A DNA stretch of 61,271 nt from Rhodothermales bacterium (GTDB taxonomy: Bacteria > Bacteroidota > Rhodothermia > Rhodothermales > Bin80), in assembly GCA_028278205.1 (NCBI GenBank), contig JANQES010000070.1, positions 1 through 61,271 on the forward strand, given 5' to 3'. The notes beneath the pieces were generated by a model, which worked only from the letters and a program-made list of their open reading frames with translations, made no database searches and was not told the DNA's origin. The translations under genes and the position numbers were made by a program. Positions 58,804-61,271 of this stretch are shown here, one piece after another. Position 1 is the first letter of the stretch, and each line of letters starts with the position of its first letter.

Positions 58804-60063
58804 GTGTCTTCCTCCTTGCTAAACATCGGCGTGGCCTTCGGAGGGGTGGCGCCGGAGCATGAAGTCTCCGTGATCTCAGGGCTGCAAGCCGCCGCTGCGT
58901 TAGACCGGGCGCGCTATCGGCCTGTGCCGCTCTACGTGGCCAAAGACGGCAGGTGGTACACCGGCGAGGCCCTTCTCGATCCCGCCGCTTTCCAGAACCT
59001 CGACCGCCTGACTGCCGAGGCCGTCCCCGTCTTCTTCGATCCGGCCTCGCATCTGGGCTCGCTCGATCTGGTCGAGGCCGGGCGACGCGGGCTTTTTGCC
59101 GGGCGGCCTCGCCGCTTCCGCATCGACGTGATGCTGCTGGGTTTTCACGGCGGCGAGGGCGAGAACGGCGGCATCCAGGGGCTCTGCGAGACCTTCAACG
59201 TGCCCTTCACTGGCAGCGGAGTCTTCGGCTCGGCCCTCGGCATGGACAAGGTGCTCTCGAAGATGCTCTGCCGCGACCAGGACATCCCCATCGTCGATTT
59301 TGTGTGGTTTCGGGAGTCGGAGTGGATCGGGCATGAGGAGGCGTGGCTGGGGCGGATCGAGGAGCGGCTCGGCTATCCGGTCATCGTCAAGCCGGCGCGG
59401 CTGGGCTCGTCCATCGGCATCGCCAAAGCCGACGACCGGGCCGAACTCGACGCCGCCATCGAAGAGGCGCTACGCTACGACGCCAAGGTCGTCGTCGAGC
59501 ATGGGGTGCAGCAACTCCGCGAGGTCAACTGCTCGGTGCTCGGCGATCCGGACGAGGCGCAGGCCAGCGTCCTCGAAGAACCCGTCCGCACCGACGACGA
59601 CGAACTGCTCTCGTTTCAGGACAAATACATGCGCGGCGGCGGCAGCGCCAGGGGCGGCGCCAAAGCCGCGCCGGGCGGCGCCAAGCAAGGCGGCGACAGC
59701 GCGCAAGGCATGGCCTCGCTCGACCGCATCATCCCCGCGCCGCTCTCCGACGAACAGACCGCCGAGATCCGCCAGCTCTCCGCGCGCATCTTTCAACTCT
59801 TCGAGTGCGCCGGGGTAGCCCGCCTCGACTTTCTGATCGACGGCGCAACGGGGGCGTATTATTTCAACGAAATCAACACCATCCCCGGCTCGTTCTCGTT
59901 CTACCTCTGGGAGCCCACCGGCGTGCCCTTCGACGAATTGATGCACCGCCTCGTCGAGATCGCTCGCCGCCTGCATCGTCAGAAAAACAGCCGTGTCCGC
60001 TCGTTCGACGTCAACCTGCTCTCGGCGCAGAGCCTGAGCGGGTTGAAAGGGGCGAAGGGGTAG
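58804..60063 (+). CDS. ddl: D-alanine--D-alanine ligase family protein
   Basis: 419 residues with a GTG start (MSSSLLNIGVAFGG). ATP-grasp ligase for peptidoglycan: GGVAPEHEVSVISG (Gly-rich, Glu binds D-Ala1), LGFHGGEGENGGIQGLCETFNVPFTGSGVFGSALGMDK, VIVKPARLGSSIGIAKA, VVVEHGVQQLREVNCSVLG and YYFNEINTIPGSFSFYLWEP. It is longer than typical Ddl (about 310-360) because of a Gly/Ala/Lys-rich insert at about 280-300 (RGGGSARGGAKAAPGGAKQGG in two runs) in the omega-loop region. That insert is unusual and probably disordered. Whether it makes D-Ala-D-Ala or D-Ala-D-X is not clear. Confidence 0.9.
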   Translation: MSSSLLNIGVAFGGVAPEHEVSVISGLQAAAALDRARYRPVPLYVAKDGRWYTGEALLDPAAFQNLDRLTAEAVPVFFDPASHLGSLDLVEAGRRGLFAGRPRRFRIDVMLLGFHGGEGENGGIQGLCETFNVPFTGSGVFGSALGMDKVLSKMLCRDQDIPIVDFVWFRESEWIGHEEAWLGRIEERLGYPVIVKPARLGSSIGIAKADDRAELDAAIEEALRYDAKVVVEHGVQQLREVNCSVLGDPDEAQASVLEEPVRTDDDELLSFQDKYMRGGGSARGGAKAAPGGAKQGGDSAQGMASLDRIIPAPLSDEQTAEIRQLSARIFQLFECAGVARLDFLIDGATGAYYFNEINTIPGSFSFYLWEPTGVPFDELMHRLVEIARRLHRQKNSRVRSFDVNLLSAQSLSGLKGAKG

Positions 60064-60066
60064 GGG

Positions 60067-60283
60067 GTGTTTGAGTGTTATGGTGTTTGGGTGTTATGGT
60101 GTTATAGTATTTTGGTGGGTATGCGCTTTGTGGTGAACTCCTGGCCCGCCCGGCGCTCAATCACCGGGCTCAGCAGCGCAAGGACGCTGAAACGCCCTGT
60201 TTTAGCCCCATCGGGGCTTGAGCCGGTGAGCCCGGTCCTTCAGGGCCGGGCGGAGGTGCAATCAACTCAAACTATAACACTAT
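60067..60283. repeat. Nested repeat: GTGTTATG palindrome containing a CCCGGTGAT element
   Basis: The GTGTTTGA/GTGTTATG run (60067-60115) is the left arm of the octamer palindrome. The right arm appears only as ACTCAAACTATAACACTATG (60265-60283). Between them lies a full CCCGGTGAT/GCCGGGCGGG element (60144-60253). The right arm runs into the start codon of the alcohol dehydrogenase gene. Confidence 0.75.
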
Positions 60284-61271
60284 GAAAACCCGCGCTGCTG
60301 TCCTGTATGAGACGAATCGCCCTTTTGAAGTCGAGGTGCTCGATTTAGAGGCGCCACGGGCCGGCGAGGTGTTGGTGAAGGTGGCGGCGGTGGGCGTCTG
60401 CCGCAGCGACTGGCATCTGGTGACCGGCGCGACGCAGCATCCGTTGCCGGCGGTGCCCGGCCACGAGGGCGCGGGCGTCGTCGAGGCCGTCGGGGCGGGC
60501 GTCACGAACGTCAAACCGGGCGATCACGTAGTGTTGAACTGGGCGCCCAACTGCGGGGCGTGTTTCTATTGCCTCGACGACCGGCCCGGCCTGTGCGCTA
60601 CCTACGTCGAGCCCATCTGGGGCGGCACGATGATGGACGGCACGCCGCGTCTTTCCAAAGACGGGCAGCCGATCTATCACTACTGCGCGCTGGCCTGTTT
60701 TTCTGAATACGCCGTGGTGCCGCAAGAGAGTTGTGTGCCGCTTCGCGTGGAGGTGCCGCTGCCCGTCGGCGCGTTGATCGGGTGTGCGGTGACTACCGGC
60801 GTCGGGGCGGTGCTCAACACCGCGCGGGTGCGTCCCGGCAGCAGCGTGGCCGTCTTCGGGGCCGGCGGGGTGGGGCTGTGTACGGTGATGGGCGCGCACC
60901 TGGCCGGCGCCGTGCCGCTGCTGGCTATCGACACCGTGGCCGACCGCGCCGGCGTGGTGATGGCTCTGGGCGCGACGCATTTCTTGACGGCTGGACCGGA
61001 CACCGTCGACGCCGTCCGCCATCTCACCGAAGGACGCGGCGCCGACTATGTGTTCGATGCCACGGGGTTGCCGTCAGTGCAGGAACAGTGCCTCGACGCC
61101 GTCCGGCCCGGCGGCCTCGTGGTGCTGGCCGGGCTGGCGCCGATGGGCAGCAACACCAACCTGCCCGGCGCCGTCATCACCCGGCAAGAGAAGACCGTCA
61201 CCGGCACCTATTACGGCAGCGCCAACCCCGCCCGCGACTTCCCCCGCTACGCTGACCTCTATCTTCAGGGC
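60282..61271 (+). CDS. Zinc-dependent alcohol dehydrogenase (3-prime end outside window)
   Basis: 330 codons, open at the window edge. MDR-family alcohol dehydrogenase of the class III-like or benzyl-alcohol type: catalytic zinc ligands GVCRSDWHLV and GHEGAG, structural zinc set NCGACFYCLDDRPGLC, NAD-binding AVFGAGGVGLCTVMGAHLAG and later VFDATGLPSVQEQCLDAVRPGG. Typical length is about 370, so some 40 residues are missing. Substrate unknown. The ATG is in the arm of the nested repeat element, so there is almost no normal leader. Confidence 0.93.
   Translation, partial: MKTRAAVLYETNRPFEVEVLDLEAPRAGEVLVKVAAVGVCRSDWHLVTGATQHPLPAVPGHEGAGVVEAVGAGVTNVKPGDHVVLNWAPNCGACFYCLDDRPGLCATYVEPIWGGTMMDGTPRLSKDGQPIYHYCALACFSEYAVVPQESCVPLRVEVPLPVGALIGCAVTTGVGAVLNTARVRPGSSVAVFGAGGVGLCTVMGAHLAGAVPLLAIDTVADRAGVVMALGATHFLTAGPDTVDAVRHLTEGRGADYVFDATGLPSVQEQCLDAVRPGGLVVLAGLAPMGSNTNLPGAVITRQEKTVTGTYYGSANPARDFPRYADLYLQG

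Noticed and set aside
1..61271. tRNA or rRNA genes
   Set aside because: No GGTTCGAATCC-type T-arm with matching acceptor stem, and no rRNA core sequence, was seen on either strand by eye; a covariance search would be needed to exclude them fully.

Overview
The window is GC-rich, densely coded DNA from a Bacteroidota/Rhodothermota-type bacterium, most likely a Rhodothermales-like lineage (inference). The supporting signs are a SusC/SusD pair, a TonB-dependent receptor with an N-terminal carboxypeptidase-regulatory-like domain, a large secreted protein with a type IX secretion C-terminal sorting signal, an Omp85-type barrel and a sensor kinase with a Reg_prop propeller and Y_Y_Y domain. I see no rRNA, tRNA, CRISPR array or transposase gene.

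Layout. 1-5.7 kb: PLP-dependent sulfur amino acid enzyme, FAD oxidoreductase, M19 dipeptidase, small lipoprotein, Omp85 barrel. 6-11 kb: TonB siderophore receptor, a divergent SelO-like pseudokinase, and two small genes rich in a seven-residue ERExAxx repeat. 11.2-18.9 kb: a minus-strand SusC-SusD-binding protein-permease-ATPase uptake operon (iron chelate, heme or cobalamin). 19-27.5 kb: DUF433/PIN-like toxin-antitoxin pair, NAD(P)-binding protein coupled to an unusual alpha/beta hydrolase fusion, an MpaB/DUF2236 oxygenase, a LprI-like protein, a membrane protein, a sulfite-oxidase-like enzyme and an outer membrane protein. 27.8-36.4 kb: fused alpha-beta 2-oxoacid dehydrogenase E1, PhoB/PhoR-type two-component pair, a frameshifted porin-like gene, an HDOD protein and a DASS transporter. 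36.7-42.2 kb: CHRD/T9SS adhesin-like protein and a DPP IV-type peptidase. 42.3-55.6 kb: a putative two-chain TOMM (thiazole/oxazole-modified peptide) locus. 55.7-61.3 kb: lipoprotein, dihydroorotase, phosphoesterase, D-Ala-D-Ala ligase family protein and a zinc alcohol dehydrogenase cut by the window edge.

The TOMM locus is the most interesting region. A NarL-type response regulator, two paralogous precursor-like proteins that end in the same 11-residue tail, a fused E1-like/YcaO cyclodehydratase, a 1235-residue vWA/ASH-domain protein and a propeller sensor kinase all lie on the minus strand. Four of the upstream regions carry what looks like one promoter design: two 16-bp dyads (TCACGC-N4-GCGTGA type) separated by exactly 7 bp, then a TATNNT box 22-23 bp downstream. 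Three of the four are strong and the one before the kinase is weaker. This looks like a dedicated regulon of the flanking two-component system.

The second theme is intergenic repeats. Most gaps carry an inverted repeat, and many arms are imperfect tandem runs of 7-9 base units. Several unrelated unit sequences are built the same way. The clearest family has TTTGGATT-octamer arms (one copy with a perfect 39-bp inverted repeat) around a terminator-like inner hairpin. Some of these elements supply start or stop codons to neighbouring genes, and they occupy every larger gap of the uptake operon.
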